Shown: positions 14,500 to 24,649 of the stretch, in pieces
Layout: each line of letters opens with the position of its first letter
How positions within the stretch are numbered: position 1 is the stretch's first letter
Assembly: GCA_029204225.1 (NCBI GenBank)
Contig: CM055096.1
Span: 32,437,076-32,501,075, forward strand
Reading direction: 5' to 3'
DNA from: Diphasiastrum complanatum
Lineage: Eukaryota; Streptophyta; Lycopodiopsida; Lycopodiales; Lycopodiaceae
DNA: 64,000 nucleotides
Translations under genes and position numbers: made by a program
Notes under the pieces: model-generated
The model's input: only the letters and a program-made list of their open reading frames with translations
What the model was told of the DNA's origin: nothing
The model's database searches: none

Positions 14500-14850
14500 A
14501 CCCACATCATCCACCTTATCCATAAAAATGGTGATGATTCCTGGTAACTATCGTACTATCATGATTGGGCATGTTCTTGCGAAGCTATATGGTACTATAC
14601 TTCAGTTTGCTGTGAGTTCAGAGGCGAAAGCCAAGAGATTACGCTTTGGGCCAGGCAAGGTTCCAAGTCCATTATTCTACTATTGATTATATCTTCACAC
14701 TCCGGGCTTTGATTGAGGAAGCCAAGCACATGAAAGAGAAGGTTTACTATTGTTTCATGGACCTCGGGAAAGCCTTTGATTTAGTTCCTCGCTCCTTGCT
14801 CATGAGACTTCGTGATCTTGGCTTCTCCACTGGTATGAGCGTCTCCAGAA
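14500..14850 (+). pseudogene. LINE reverse transcriptase fragment
   Basis: Frames give the N-terminal part of a non-LTR RT: NYRTIMIGHVLAKLYGTIL, then a GQARFQVHYSTIDYIFTLRA segment (usually GQAGFR.. in this window's other copies), then KVYYCFMDLGKAFDLVPRSL, the palm-A region with Asp in FMDLGKAFD. The same protein order appears at 47521-47780 and 52850-53030. It stops abruptly near 14850 in unrelated sequence. It has no 3' tail of its own, so this is an internal fragment. Confidence 0.85.
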
Positions 14851-16390
14851 GATTTGGATCTTTGATGGGTTGTATTTCCAATTATTCACGCGAGGATTCA
14901 ATGGATGATGTACAAGAGCTTGGGTTGTTGAATATGGTATGAAAACAACACAAGGTGTGAATGAACGGTAATGAGAGAAAGATGAGGATAAGTGGTAAGA
15001 TGTGAGTCGGATATGGGGGTAGTAGTGGAAGTGAATGAATGGATCAAAGATTTATTGCTCATAGTTGTCTCTTGAAGACATGATGTTGGCAGAATTCAGC
15101 TTCTTTGAGGTCAATTGTACCGTTGAGAGCTACATGAAGGATTGCTTGGAATAGATGCTTGAACGATCGCCATTTTTTTTTTTTTGCATAAAGTAGTGCC
15201 CTTTGAATAGTCAACGAGTGAATAACTTGTCGATTTCTTCAATTGTGAAAACACCACTTTTTGTTTTTGTGAAAAATCTCCAAGGTCCTTTTGATAATAT
15301 GCTTGTCTTTGCTAGGCGAGAGTTTTGTATTGGCATCATTTGTATGCTGCAGATGTTGTAGACTTGTCTGCTCCACGAAGTGCTTCAATTGAGAACTAGA
15401 GCAAGTTCATATTGATCAATCAGGTGGGAAGGAGGACATGAAGCGTGGATGAGAAAAGCGAGTTGAAGCTTCAAGATGAACTATGGTTGAACATGGGGGA
15501 AGGAATGGGTGTGGACAAGGGATGATAGGGGTCTTGTGTGTTTTGTTATACCTATTCATAACCAATTCTCACTGTACAGTTTTTCAAAGAGTCATCGTTG
15601 TTTGCCTTTGAAAATGACATTTGTCCTTGAGGTCTTGGATCCATGATTCCATTCTCTGATTGACTTGGGATTTCTTTCATATGGCAACTTTTGAGCTTTG
15701 TTGAAGTAGTTGGCATGGATATACAACTGGAAAAGCATGGATTTTGTATCGCTTACGTAAAACCAACTGCTTATTGAAGGTGATTGTATTGTTTTATTTT
15801 TTATTTTTTAATTTTTGGAAACTTCCATCTTGTTGGGAGGACGGATCTTTTTTTGGATAATATTTGTAGCCAGATAATGTGCTCCACTTGTTTCCAAATA
15901 GAACAATTGTTGTGAAGTCCCCTTAACTGCGTTTCTCCAACTTGTATGTTGTGTTTTTGGAGTCCACTCATAAGAAAATACTACTTGGAAGCTTGTGCGA
16001 GTGGTCTCTAGCTTGTGTCTTCTGAGTAGTGATTTTTCCTCACATTTGAATTGTGCTTTGAGGTTGCACAACATCGCTTGTGAAGATAATTTGTGTTGGC
16101 CGCACACCGGTAGATAATATCTGATGGAGTATGGTGATAATGGCAGTGCACAAGATAATGTTTTGGAATAGAAGTTGAAAGTTACGCCTGAGTACTTTAA
16201 AGATTCTTTGAATGACAAACATGCAAGAAAAAAAAAAACAAAACGTAAAAGGGTGTAAAAAGAAAAGTAAAAAAGATGAGCAAACTAAAAGAACATGATC
16301 ACAAAACGACATAAGTCATGGACTTACAAACACATATTCAGACTCGCATAACAGACGTCAATCAGTAAATCTCTCATAAGTAGCACAACT
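14851..16390. other. No recognisable gene
   Basis: Non-coding sequence, with one 136-codon minus-strand frame (16218-15808) that shows no motif I know and is probably chance. Confidence 0.4.
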
Positions 16391-16393
16391 GTG

Positions 16394-16645
16394 TCAGAGC
16401 AAGCGTGAAGGGCAATCCTTAACATGGTGTTCAATCCCACAATTTTCACAAGCTGGTGGAAGATGAAGTTTGTTTGGGCAGCGAATACTAGGATGTTTAC
16501 CTGCATAGATAAAGCATCCGCGTATTGCGAAAAATTGTTGCGTCGCAAACACAGCTTGGTTTGGATCGTAGATTGGGGCATTAGGATCATACAGATAATA
16601 TACCACCGGTTCAAAGGAGTATCCTGATGGAGTAGTGTCGTTCAC
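16394..16645 (-). pseudogene. Possible gag-type zinc-knuckle fragment
   Basis: An 83-codon minus-strand frame ends with KLHLPPACENCGIEHHVKDC, a near CCHC zinc knuckle with one residue fewer than the standard spacing. Preceding residues GCFIYAGKHPSIRCPNK could be a second, broken finger. This would fit the nucleic-acid-binding part of a retrotransposon gag or a pol leader. No other gag or pol piece adjoins it, so the call is weak. Confidence 0.35.
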
Positions 16646-19136
16646 AAAATAAGGTTAATCAACTCATTTTATACCCAACTAGCAAGGATCAAATTGAATG
16701 ATTGTCGTGGTTGTTTAAAAAAGGAACTTTTTTAGGGCAGATCGTTGGAAGATATAGAATGTTTAGTGGAAAATGTAGCATTTCAAGAATCATATTCAAA
16801 TTATTGAGATTATTAGTTTAATGAATAGATTGAAAATAAATACAATCTTCTATTGTGGGGGTTTGTGAAAGTTCAATATATTGTATAGTCTTTTGTGCAT
16901 CAATTGTATCATCACTCATTTTTGTGTGATGCCAAGTGCTTGTTGCTCCGTAGGAACTTTATCACTTTTAAGCTCATGGATTTTTCAGAGTAGCATCTTC
17001 TTGATAAAATGTATCATCTTTTGACATATATTCATTTTGGATGGTTGCCATGTTTGTTCATTGATCAATTTGCATGCGGTCTTGAGGTTATGGACCTAAC
17101 AACATAGTCGATATGTGCTAAAAGTGTGTGTCATAAGTTTGATCGTTAATAATAAGAGCATTCATTGACTATGAGCACTCCAACATGGTTGCAAATGTGG
17201 AAGATGTGATAATGTCAAGCTTTAAAAAGGTTTCCATGCCATTATACCAAAGTTTATGATTTATCCTTCAAGGCTGTTCACATACTACCAAAATTTTGAA
17301 TTGCATTGTGTCAAACCTTACTCGGCTCAACTAGCTACCCACAAATATCAAGGGATGGCCCTTGAAAGCAACTTGTGAAGGGCTACAGATCACCAAGGAA
17401 GTAAGTCCTTATATCCTTGTGAATGTTGATAGATAAATCATTGAGGAAGTAATTTTTCTAGGAGATAATTTTGCCCTTGAATTTTGGTATATTGCCTCAA
17501 TGGGAAATCCTACAATTGGTGTGAATGACTTATTGACGACCAAGATATGGTGTTGATTTCCCATTCTATCGATGATGATATTGTCAACGCACATGTTTTC
17601 AAGAACTTTTTCACATCATCAATACAAACTATGCTTGCTTTGATGTACAAATTGCATGGCCAAGTGGGAGAAGTTGCAAATCAATTTTTTAAGAGTAAAA
17701 TTTTTTTGATCATGAAATGAGAGAAGCAAGCGAAACAAAAAAGAGCACTAAGATTGATAAAGCAAGATTAAAGGACTAGACCACAATTAGGTGTGTTAAA
17801 ATTGACAAAGGGATTTCCATCCTTCAAGTTTGTTGAATGAAAGCTGAGTGGGTTGCATGTTTTGGATATATTAATGTAGCAAGCATCAGATTTTGTTAGC
17901 TAGATATGAATAAAAGTGTTACATTTAAAAACTTGGACTGAAATTTCAATAACAATGTAATGAGTAATCCAATAGGCCTCCTAGTGTATGATGCAAAGAT
18001 ATAGGATTGTCTTATGTGAATCTAAAAATGACATGCCATAAATAAAAGACTAGGTATTCAAGGCAAAGGATAAGCAAAAATATGATAATCAAAATGAAAC
18101 CTTGGTAAATATACTTGGACAATGGCTATTTATTGGTCATAGAACTAGTGGAGGGTATGCTCTTTTGAATAACAAGTAGTTTGATCAAGGACTTACCTTC
18201 ATATGTGGGAGAGAGTTGATGCTAGAAATTTATCAAAATTGCATGTTGTTGAGGTGTATTAATGTCAAGCTATGATGTTGTAATTGACTATTCGAAATTA
18301 TATTGTCGTTCATTTTTTGAGAACCCTTTGATATTGTGTATTTTTATTTGTGATCAAGTGCGGGAGAACATTTGAGCACTTCCAAAAGCTAATGTTCATC
18401 ATTGCTTGACAAAGCTGAATGACAAGGTAGTTGAAGTTCCAAGGGTGGAATCACTTGCAATTTTTGTGCATTTGACATTCTGTCATGCAAGTATGTCAAC
18501 AAAAGCTAGGGTTATTGACATGACAATACTACAAGTTTCTTGAAGACATTTTGTGGTGCGATAAATGTGTCAAAGCTCAAGTCATCAAGTTGTAGGGTCC
18601 CTTTTGCCATTATGATAATTCGTGTGAGGTTGATCTTGTTAAAAAATCGACTCAATGAGGCTCCCACCAGAGTGTTGTTTTCATCGTCCAACAATGACTT
18701 CTGTTTGGATGAGCCTTGAATTTATGAGATTCTCACTTGGCAATTCATGAGCTTGTGTAAACTATTATGGATGTCTCAACTATTGGTGGATCCTTTGGGA
18801 TACTCATTACATATTCATCGTATCAGCGTATACAACATATCCTTTACTCCTCATCGTATAAGCATATACAACATATCTTTACCTCTTACCTTTTTAACAG
18901 TCACATCAGACTCATCCATGTCAACTCATGTAAATTGCACATTGTTTCCAAACGTTGTATACTATATGGTGTATTGTAAGAAAGGAAGTTACCTTTTGAT
19001 ATTGAAAGTCAAATAAATGATAAATTCCCATATGATAGATTCACTAGGTTGAACATGTCGATGTTGTGACAATTGTGAATTTTCGTGTATAACAAATTGC
19101 TACCACAACACACATTGTCTTGTTTCATCCAATTTC
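16646..19136. other. No confident gene; possible decayed retroelement
   Basis: Both strands carry only short frames. At 18040-18200 (+) out-of-frame pieces vaguely resemble the end of a copia integrase, but not well enough to call. Composition and setting suggest old retrotransposon sequence. Confidence 0.35.
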
Positions 19137-19523
19137 CTAAAGCAAGAAACTTTTGATGATTGCATACAAGACCGAGTTGAATTTTTTCAAAATACGCAAC
19201 ATGGACGTTGTAAACTCAAAGTGCATCATAATTTTCTGACCAAATACTAATTGTAATGGAGTCTTTCCTATGGCTACTTCATTGTTATGCAATAGGCTCG
19301 CATCACTATTTGTAAAATCTGCATCCACAATTTGTGTTTGTCGTTGAATTTGTGAGTGAGAGTGACTCTTCAAAATCTTGCTCACTTTTTGAGCTTGTTC
19401 ATTGGCTCCAAAATAGTACACCATGCATGTTTTATGATTAACATTCAACATGGATGTTAGCTCATAAATGACATTGTTAAAAAGGTGTGTCTTAATAGGA
19501 GACTCAAAGGCAAAGGGCACCAA
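19137..19523 (-). pseudogene. Probable Ty3/gypsy integrase remnant
   Basis: A 128-codon minus-strand frame contains VAIGKTPLQLVFGQKIMMHF, which fits the segment after the catalytic Glu of gypsy integrases (typically ..TPFQLVYG....MP.E). The rest of the frame (HKTCMVYYFGANEQAQKVSK) has no clear match. No other pol domain adjoins it. Confidence 0.5.
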
Positions 19524-19915
19524 AAATATGTTATAGTGTGGTTGATAGAGAACTTGCCAAAGTGTTGTTATCTTATAAGTTTTTCTTCAACTTGTTTAGC
19601 AGCATAATTGGTTGCCACGATGATATACTGGTCTCCATAATTCGCATCTTGGTTTCCATAAAATGAAGCACAACATTTTTGATGCATTTCAGCTTTGATT
19701 GTTGGAAGGAGACAATCAGTTGCAAAAGAAAGCATCATGAGGTAATGAGTAGATCAACACGCGAGTCTCCTTGGTCTCTTGCACATACCATGGAGCATAA
19801 ATGGAGATTGTTTGGGTTACACCTTGGTTGGAGGAGGAAGACGTTTCGGCGATAGGAGAGCAATGAGTCTCAAACCTCAACCCACCCTTGGCCCCAACTT
19901 TCATGTGAAACCACT
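19524..19915. other. Upstream flank of CPSF160; no gene seen
   Basis: A minus-strand frame at 20000-19716 has no family motif and overlaps the likely promoter; I regard it as chance. Confidence 0.4.
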
Positions 19916-20140
19916 TTAGAACCCACCATTGGTGATGGTAAACCCTAAACCACCCAACTTTCATGTGAAAACCACTCTTGCTGATTTTAAACCCATACAT
20001 TTAAGTCTCTCTTGCCTCTTCGTGTCTCTTTTCAAATAGAGAAAGGAAGCGATACACCTCTACTACACAAAAGAACGAGAGCGAGAGAGCGTTCCATTGC
20101 CTGAGGCCAGCGTAGAGGAGCTGGATCAGCGAAAGAGAGA
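19916..20140 (+). promoter_or_regulatory. Likely CPSF160 promoter and 5' leader, with a telo-box
   Basis: The ~220 bp before the CPSF160 start codon change from retroelement-like to GC-richer, pyrimidine/purine-rich sequence. AAACCCTAA (19940-19948) is a telo-box, an element common in plant promoters of housekeeping and RNA-metabolism genes. From about 20040 a purine-rich leader (GAGAGCGAGAGAGCG) precedes the ATG. No strong TATA box is evident. The transcription start cannot be located from sequence alone. Confidence 0.4.
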
Positions 20141-20541
20141 ATGAGCTATGCCGCATTCAAAATGGTGCACTCTCCCACGGGAGTGGAGAACTGTGTGGCT
20201 GCTTTCCTCACCCACAGTGCCGCCCCCAGCGGCAGCAGCAACAACAGCATGATGCAAGTAGACCTTCCCTCCTCTCCGTCCGGCTTCCCAGAGCATAGCA
20301 GCGCTGCTGCTGGACAGTGGGGATTTTCCCCTCGTGTCAGGGACACCGGCTCAGGAGGTGAATTCTTGCCCAATCTGGTGGTTACCAAGGGAAATGTTCT
20401 GGAGGTGTACAGGCTGCGGCTGCAGACAGGGAAAGCAAGAAGCTCTAGAGGCTCTGAGACTGGTATGGCCTTAGGCGCAAAGCGTGAGGGTGACATAGCG
20501 GGCATAAGTTCTGCTTGGTTGGAGCTCATCTGTCATCACAG
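20141..20541 (+). CDS. CPSF160: CPSF160 exon 1 (residues 1-133)
   Basis: Start of the 160-kDa subunit of the cleavage and polyadenylation specificity factor, a nuclear scaffold that with WDR33/FY, CPSF30 and FIP1 recognises the poly(A) signal. The N-terminus MSYAAFKMVHSPTGVENC is the highly conserved start of plant CPSF160 (MSYAAFKM.H.PTGVENC), which fixes the ATG. Then follow a Ser/Ala/Gly-rich low-complexity insert (about residues 29-70), LPNLVVTKGNVLEVYRLR (first strands of the N-terminal beta-propeller) and WLELICHHR. The exon ends CACAG|GTATCG after two bases of an Arg codon; the next exon supplies the third base. The frame would stop 4 codons into the intron. A minus-strand frame over the same bases is a shadow. 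Confidence 0.95.
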
Positions 20542-21430
20542 GTATCGAATTATTTTAGAGACAAGGTAGAACATTATTGATTGATCTTGGAATGCTATAG
20601 GAGCATTGGCACCAAAAATTGGTGTGGTTCTTTAACAATTTCATGGACTTTCATTTAAGGTTATACCAGCTTGTTTGGAATTACAATCCCCCACATTTAT
20701 CATTCATTTCTCTAATGCAAACTGAATAAATAATGCAGGGCACTCTTTCTTTTGCAGTTAGGGCCTAGGCACTTTTCCAACAGCATTACAGAACCGCTGG
20801 CTTGCAAACTCATATTAGACAACCTTAAAATATGCTAAGAAGTTCTTGTGTCTAGCATTTTTGGACTCCCAAGCACAAATCCTAATACCTGTATTATTAT
20901 GTGGCATGAAAGGTCAATGGTGATCATAAAGTTGTGCTCAGCATATTTTAGGATGTGCTTGGGTGCATCACAATGTCTATATTGAGTTTGGACTGTGGCA
21001 TTTGCGTTTCCCAGGCAGACATACCAGGCGCAATCCGCATCTGCCTTGTTATGATTCTAGGGCAGAGTATGCTTGACAGACCAGGCAATTATGGTGGCCA
21101 GCTTCTTGGTGATCCCAAGTTTCATTTTACAATCTATCACAAAAGTGTATGAAGTTTCATGTCAAGAAATACTGAAGGAAAATATCATGAGCAGGATATG
21201 GACAGTGATATACCTCATTTGACGTTTCATACTCTCCCACTGTTACCACATAATTGACATGTACATTTGGTATAGATCATTGCGTACATAAGAGATCCTA
21301 TTATCAAATGATAAGGATACTCACGCATCTCCTCCTTTTCTTCGATTGTTTGCGAACATTGGTCCTTTGACAATTTGAGACCTGTTTCCATTGGTGAGAG
21401 AGCTAACTTGCAATTCCAGATTATATCTGA
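20542..21430. other. 5' part of intron 1, no gene
   Basis: Ordinary intron sequence. The phrase GACAGTGATATACCTCATTT near 21204 recurs near 55593 in intron 3, so at least a small repeat is shared between these introns. Confidence 0.5.
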
Positions 21431-22315
21431 CTAAATATTGTAGATGTACCTCTGTTGAGTAATGTAAATCAACTTTCGATTTATGTCTCTGTGGATTTGA
21501 ATATTAAGGCAGAAATGAGCTTCGCCTATATCGGTCATGTCGAATTCGGAAGATAGCATTGATTTGCCTTCTTTTATCAGATCGATACTGTTGCCGAAAA
21601 GCAATGTGTCGTCCATGTATAAAGCGATAATGATAAAAGAATGCTGCACTGTCTTGAAGTAAACATTCGAATCTGAAGAGGTTGGTGTGTAGCCGTGATC
21701 CATAAGGAAAGTATTGATCCTTTGAAACCATGCTCGAGCAGATTGCTTCAAGCCATAAATTGCTTTATGGAGTTTACACACATGAATGTGTTTACCTTCG
21801 ATAATATAACCTTTGGCTGCAGCATGTAAATGTCTTCTTCGATAACTCCATTGAGATATGTTGTCTGTACATCCATTTGATGTATTCCCAAATCTGCTGC
21901 AACAGCAAAGATAATAAAAGTCAAATAGAAGAATGCTTGACTACTGGACTGAAGGTCTCAGTGTAATCGACATTGTATACCTGAGAAAATCCTCTGGCGA
22001 CAAGTCAGGCTTTTCTTCTGTCGATGCTTTCGTCTGCTTTGTACTTGACTTCTACGTTTCTGCTAGCAAGTAATTCGACAATCGTCCATGTCTGGTTCTT
22101 GATAAGAGATGAATACTCTTTATCCATAGCTTCTTTCCAGAGATCGGAATCGGGCTGACTGAGTGCCTCTTCGACAGTCGTCGACTTGTGAACAAGGTAG
22201 GCTGCAGACTCGTCGATATACCTGATAGGTGGTCTGCTAGTTTTTGATGATCTTTTGGGGAATAGAGAAAGTTGATTATTTTCATCATACCGTAGTTGCT
22301 GAATTTCAACATCAT
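21431..22315 (-). pseudogene. Ty1/copia RT fragment, antisense in intron 1
   Basis: From 22315 down, the minus strand reads the linker before RT (RSSKTSRPPIRYIDESAAYL), then EALSQPDSDLWKEAMDKEY and NQTWTIVEL, the start of copia RT. After a decayed middle (about 22005-21781, with remnants of the HQMDVQTTYLNG region) the frame 21781-21431 gives HKAIYGLKQSARAW, then IALYMDDTLLFGNS (YVDD box as YMDD) and FDMTDIGEAHFCL. Stops and frameshifts mark it as dead. It is cut at 22315 by a gypsy LTR and at 21431 inside RT. Confidence 0.88.
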
Positions 22316-22712
22316 AGTTATGGACTCGGCTCATGACATTCGCCACGTCCATTTACATTTACTTTACTTTATGCATAAGCAGGCCTTGGGCTCTTTTTTA
22401 TTCATTATTGACACTTAGATTTTATGGTTGGCCTTGGGCCTTATTATTCATTATTTGGACTTCTGGACATATTACTAGAGAGTGGGGGCCTTCTTGGAGG
22501 GCGCACTATTATCCCTCCCAGTTGGGCCCTTGCCACTGGAAGCTTCCTTTAGGCTATAAGTAAGGAATCTGTGTCATTTGTTATTTAGCTGATGATATTG
22601 ATCTCTCTCTTTAGTCTCCTTAATCCCTCTTTCTTGCTTTCTAGGGTTAAGTCTTGCTTATGTGATGCTTTCATAGCTTAGCTCTAGATGAGTCGTGGTT
22701 GTATTCGTAACT
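22316..22712 (+). mobile_element. Ty3/gypsy LTR (5' LTR or solo), family B
   Basis: This ~397-bp segment matches 45943-46315 along most of its length: both begin AGTTATGGACT, share TCCAT and ATGCATAAGCAGGCC, GAGTGGGGGYC, a GGGAGGGCGCACTATT phrase and a pyrimidine-rich TTTAGYCTCCTTAA near the end. The segment is followed without gap by a primer-binding site, so it is a 5' LTR whose element has lost its coding part. Its ends read AGTTA...TAACT, not the usual TG...CA. Confidence 0.78.
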
Positions 22713-22725
22713 TGGTATCAGAGCA
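22713..22725 (+). other. Primer-binding site (initiator Met tRNA type)
   Basis: TGGTATCAGAGCA directly after the LTR is the standard plant retrotransposon primer-binding site, complementary to the 3' end of initiator methionine tRNA. It fixes the LTR's 3' boundary. Confidence 0.85.
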
Positions 22726-23780
22726 CTTTCCTAATTGCTGAATTTCAGATCTGATTTTCTGATTGGGCGCTCATTTTTCTTGCTGATTTTTTTTTTCTCT
22801 TTGTTGAGGGCTTTCATCTCTTTGCTTCAGCAACATTCAGCACAGTTTGGAGGAGGACCAGCTCCCATCAGAGCATTTTCCTTGGCGGAGCTTTAGTGGA
22901 CAGTTCGCGGAAGTACTTCTGCTAAATTTGGCGGCCAGAAAAAATATATATCTATATATATAAATTTTTAGAGAGAGAGTGTAAGGGTTACCGTCAAAAA
23001 ATCAACCCTGTGCCGCCAAAAATGTCATGCTTTGCCCACAACAAATGTCATGCTCTTGCAAAGAAAAGAGCTAAAAAAATGTTTAAAAAAAATGGTAAAA
23101 AAATCTCACGTACAAGCCATTTTTTTTTTTCTTTTGGGCACGCCCACACACACATTTCAAATTTTTTTTTTCCCCCTCGCACGCGCTCTCTCCCTTTCTC
23201 TCGATCGGGTTTGTCTCTCTCTTTCAATGTGTGTCTCAGAGTAGCAGTGCTGCATTGCTACAACGGAGTCTGGTAACTTTGCAGCAGATCCGGCCAATAG
23301 CGGTTTGTTTTTGATGAGTCTTTGAGAGATTTCAGAGCGGAGTCTATGAGGCGAGAATTTAGGAAGAGGAAAATTATTGTCAATCTATCGTATGCTTTGA
23401 TCTGCAAGAGCTGTTGATGCGTTTCTATTTCAATAATATTTGCCAAGTCGCCTTCGGGGTTGATCCGGCGTGCATTCATTTCTCTCTTTCGGCTGTAGAA
23501 TGGAAAAGATTATGTTGACAGACAAGAATGTGATAGGCTATAGAATGCACTGACAGGCAAGTATGCTTTGTTGTGAATCGATTCCCAGAATCAAATCTGT
23601 TGGTAGGGTTTAGGATGCATGCTATTATGCTGGGAGTTGGATCAATATGGATCGATCTAGGAGTGCAGAGTCGATTAGCTGGAAAAGTTGACATGTAATG
23701 ACAGTTGAAGGCCGATTTGGAAGCTGCACTACAGGGTTACTTTAGTTGAAGATCTAAATAGTCGTAGGTGTGCCCAGTCA
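22726..23780. other. Gypsy leader and other intron sequence
   Basis: Probably the untranslated leader of the family-B gypsy element, then unassigned sequence up to the copia target site. It includes the first copy of a ~160-bp repeat (23055-23215). No gag or pol frame is present. Confidence 0.4.
23055..23215 (+). repeat. ~160-bp direct repeat, copy 1
   Basis: Matches 31862-32010: both have GAGCTAAAAAA or a close variant, AATGGTAAAAAAAT, a poly-T run, CACACACACATTTCAAAT, a C run, then a GCGC-rich pyrimidine stretch ending CTCTCGATCGGGT. In copy 2 the repeat leads into a (CT)n tract and an unknown gene fragment; here it leads into unassigned sequence. Confidence 0.75.
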
Positions 23781-24181
23781 TGTTGAAGAGTAATGCCTAT
23801 TTTACCCCTTTTTTGGCTAAGCATTAGTTAAGTTGTACATAACTCATGGGGCATGTTTTAATTAAATGCATGACCCCCCCTTTTTGTTAAGTTATGTAAA
23901 TTAGTGCAAGTGGCCCACTTGGCCAAGTAGCTCACTCCCATGGTTGACACCTAGACTTTCCATGCATGTAAAGGAGGTGCTTGCCTCACAAGGGATTTGG
24001 AGGACCCAAGCCCTCCTCTCTCTTACCAGCAATTCATTTCTTCTTGAGACTTTTGAGTTTGTGAGATGCTCATGCAATTCTCCTTGTGTGTGATATTTCC
24101 ATAGCCAAGTTTTCTCAAGCTTTCATAGTTGATCTAGCATCTGAGTTAAGATACTCCATAGCTAGGTCTTGTAATTCTTCA
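23781..24181 (+). repeat. 5' LTR of the copia element
   Basis: Starts TGTTGAAGAGTAATGCC, ends TAATTCTTCA, and so has TG...CA ends. Differences from the 3' LTR include a C run of 7 against 8, small changes near 24009-24030 and one near 24060. Confidence 0.95.
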
Positions 24182-24194
24182 TGGTATCAGAGCA
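24182..24194 (+). other. Primer-binding site of the copia element
   Basis: TGGTATCAGAGCA directly follows the 5' LTR, complementary to the 3' end of initiator methionine tRNA. Confidence 0.93.
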
Positions 24195-24649
24195 GGTTGT
24201 CTAGCCTGTGAGTCTGAGAGTGAGAGAAACTTCAGTGCTTAGATTCTTGAGAAGATTCTTATCTTCTACAAGCACCTCAATCTTGAAAGAGGGAGCATTT
24301 GATCTACAGGTGTCAGATCAGGTGGAGTCTTGCACTGTTGGTGAGCTATTGGCAAGGGGAGTGGGATGATCCAAAAACTTTCTAAATCTGGCTAAGTTTT
24401 GGAGAGTTTTCTGGAGGAGCTTACACAAAAGTAGGGCGCACTTTCTGTAGGGGCTTCTGGTTTCTGTTCCAGTGGAGCCTAGTGCTTGTGCTAGTGAGGC
24501 CACACCAAGTGGCAAAGACAAAAGCAGGAGCTGAAGGGTTGCCTTGAAGTGGCTACATACCCTAGTTTGGGGTTAAACCCTTGTTGCTGGAAGCTGTTCT
24601 TTTCTGATCTCTTTCAAGTTGAGCTTCTGTTTTAAGCACAGATTTTAGC

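Noticed and set aside
15808-16312. Minus-strand ORFs of 90-136 codons
   Set aside because: No recognisable motif, atypical composition, and no supporting neighbours; likely chance.
18040-18240. Possible copia integrase C-terminus on the + strand
   Set aside because: Only scattered residues fit (LFIGHRTSGGYALLN-like), in a frame full of stops; too weak to call.
20146-20529. 127-codon minus-strand ORF over CPSF160 exon 1
   Set aside because: Shadow of a strongly conserved + strand exon; no motif of its own.
22713-22725. Possible tRNA gene from TGGTATCAGAGC sequences (also 24182, 42943)
   Set aside because: These are isolated primer-binding sites next to LTR ends, without tRNA arms.
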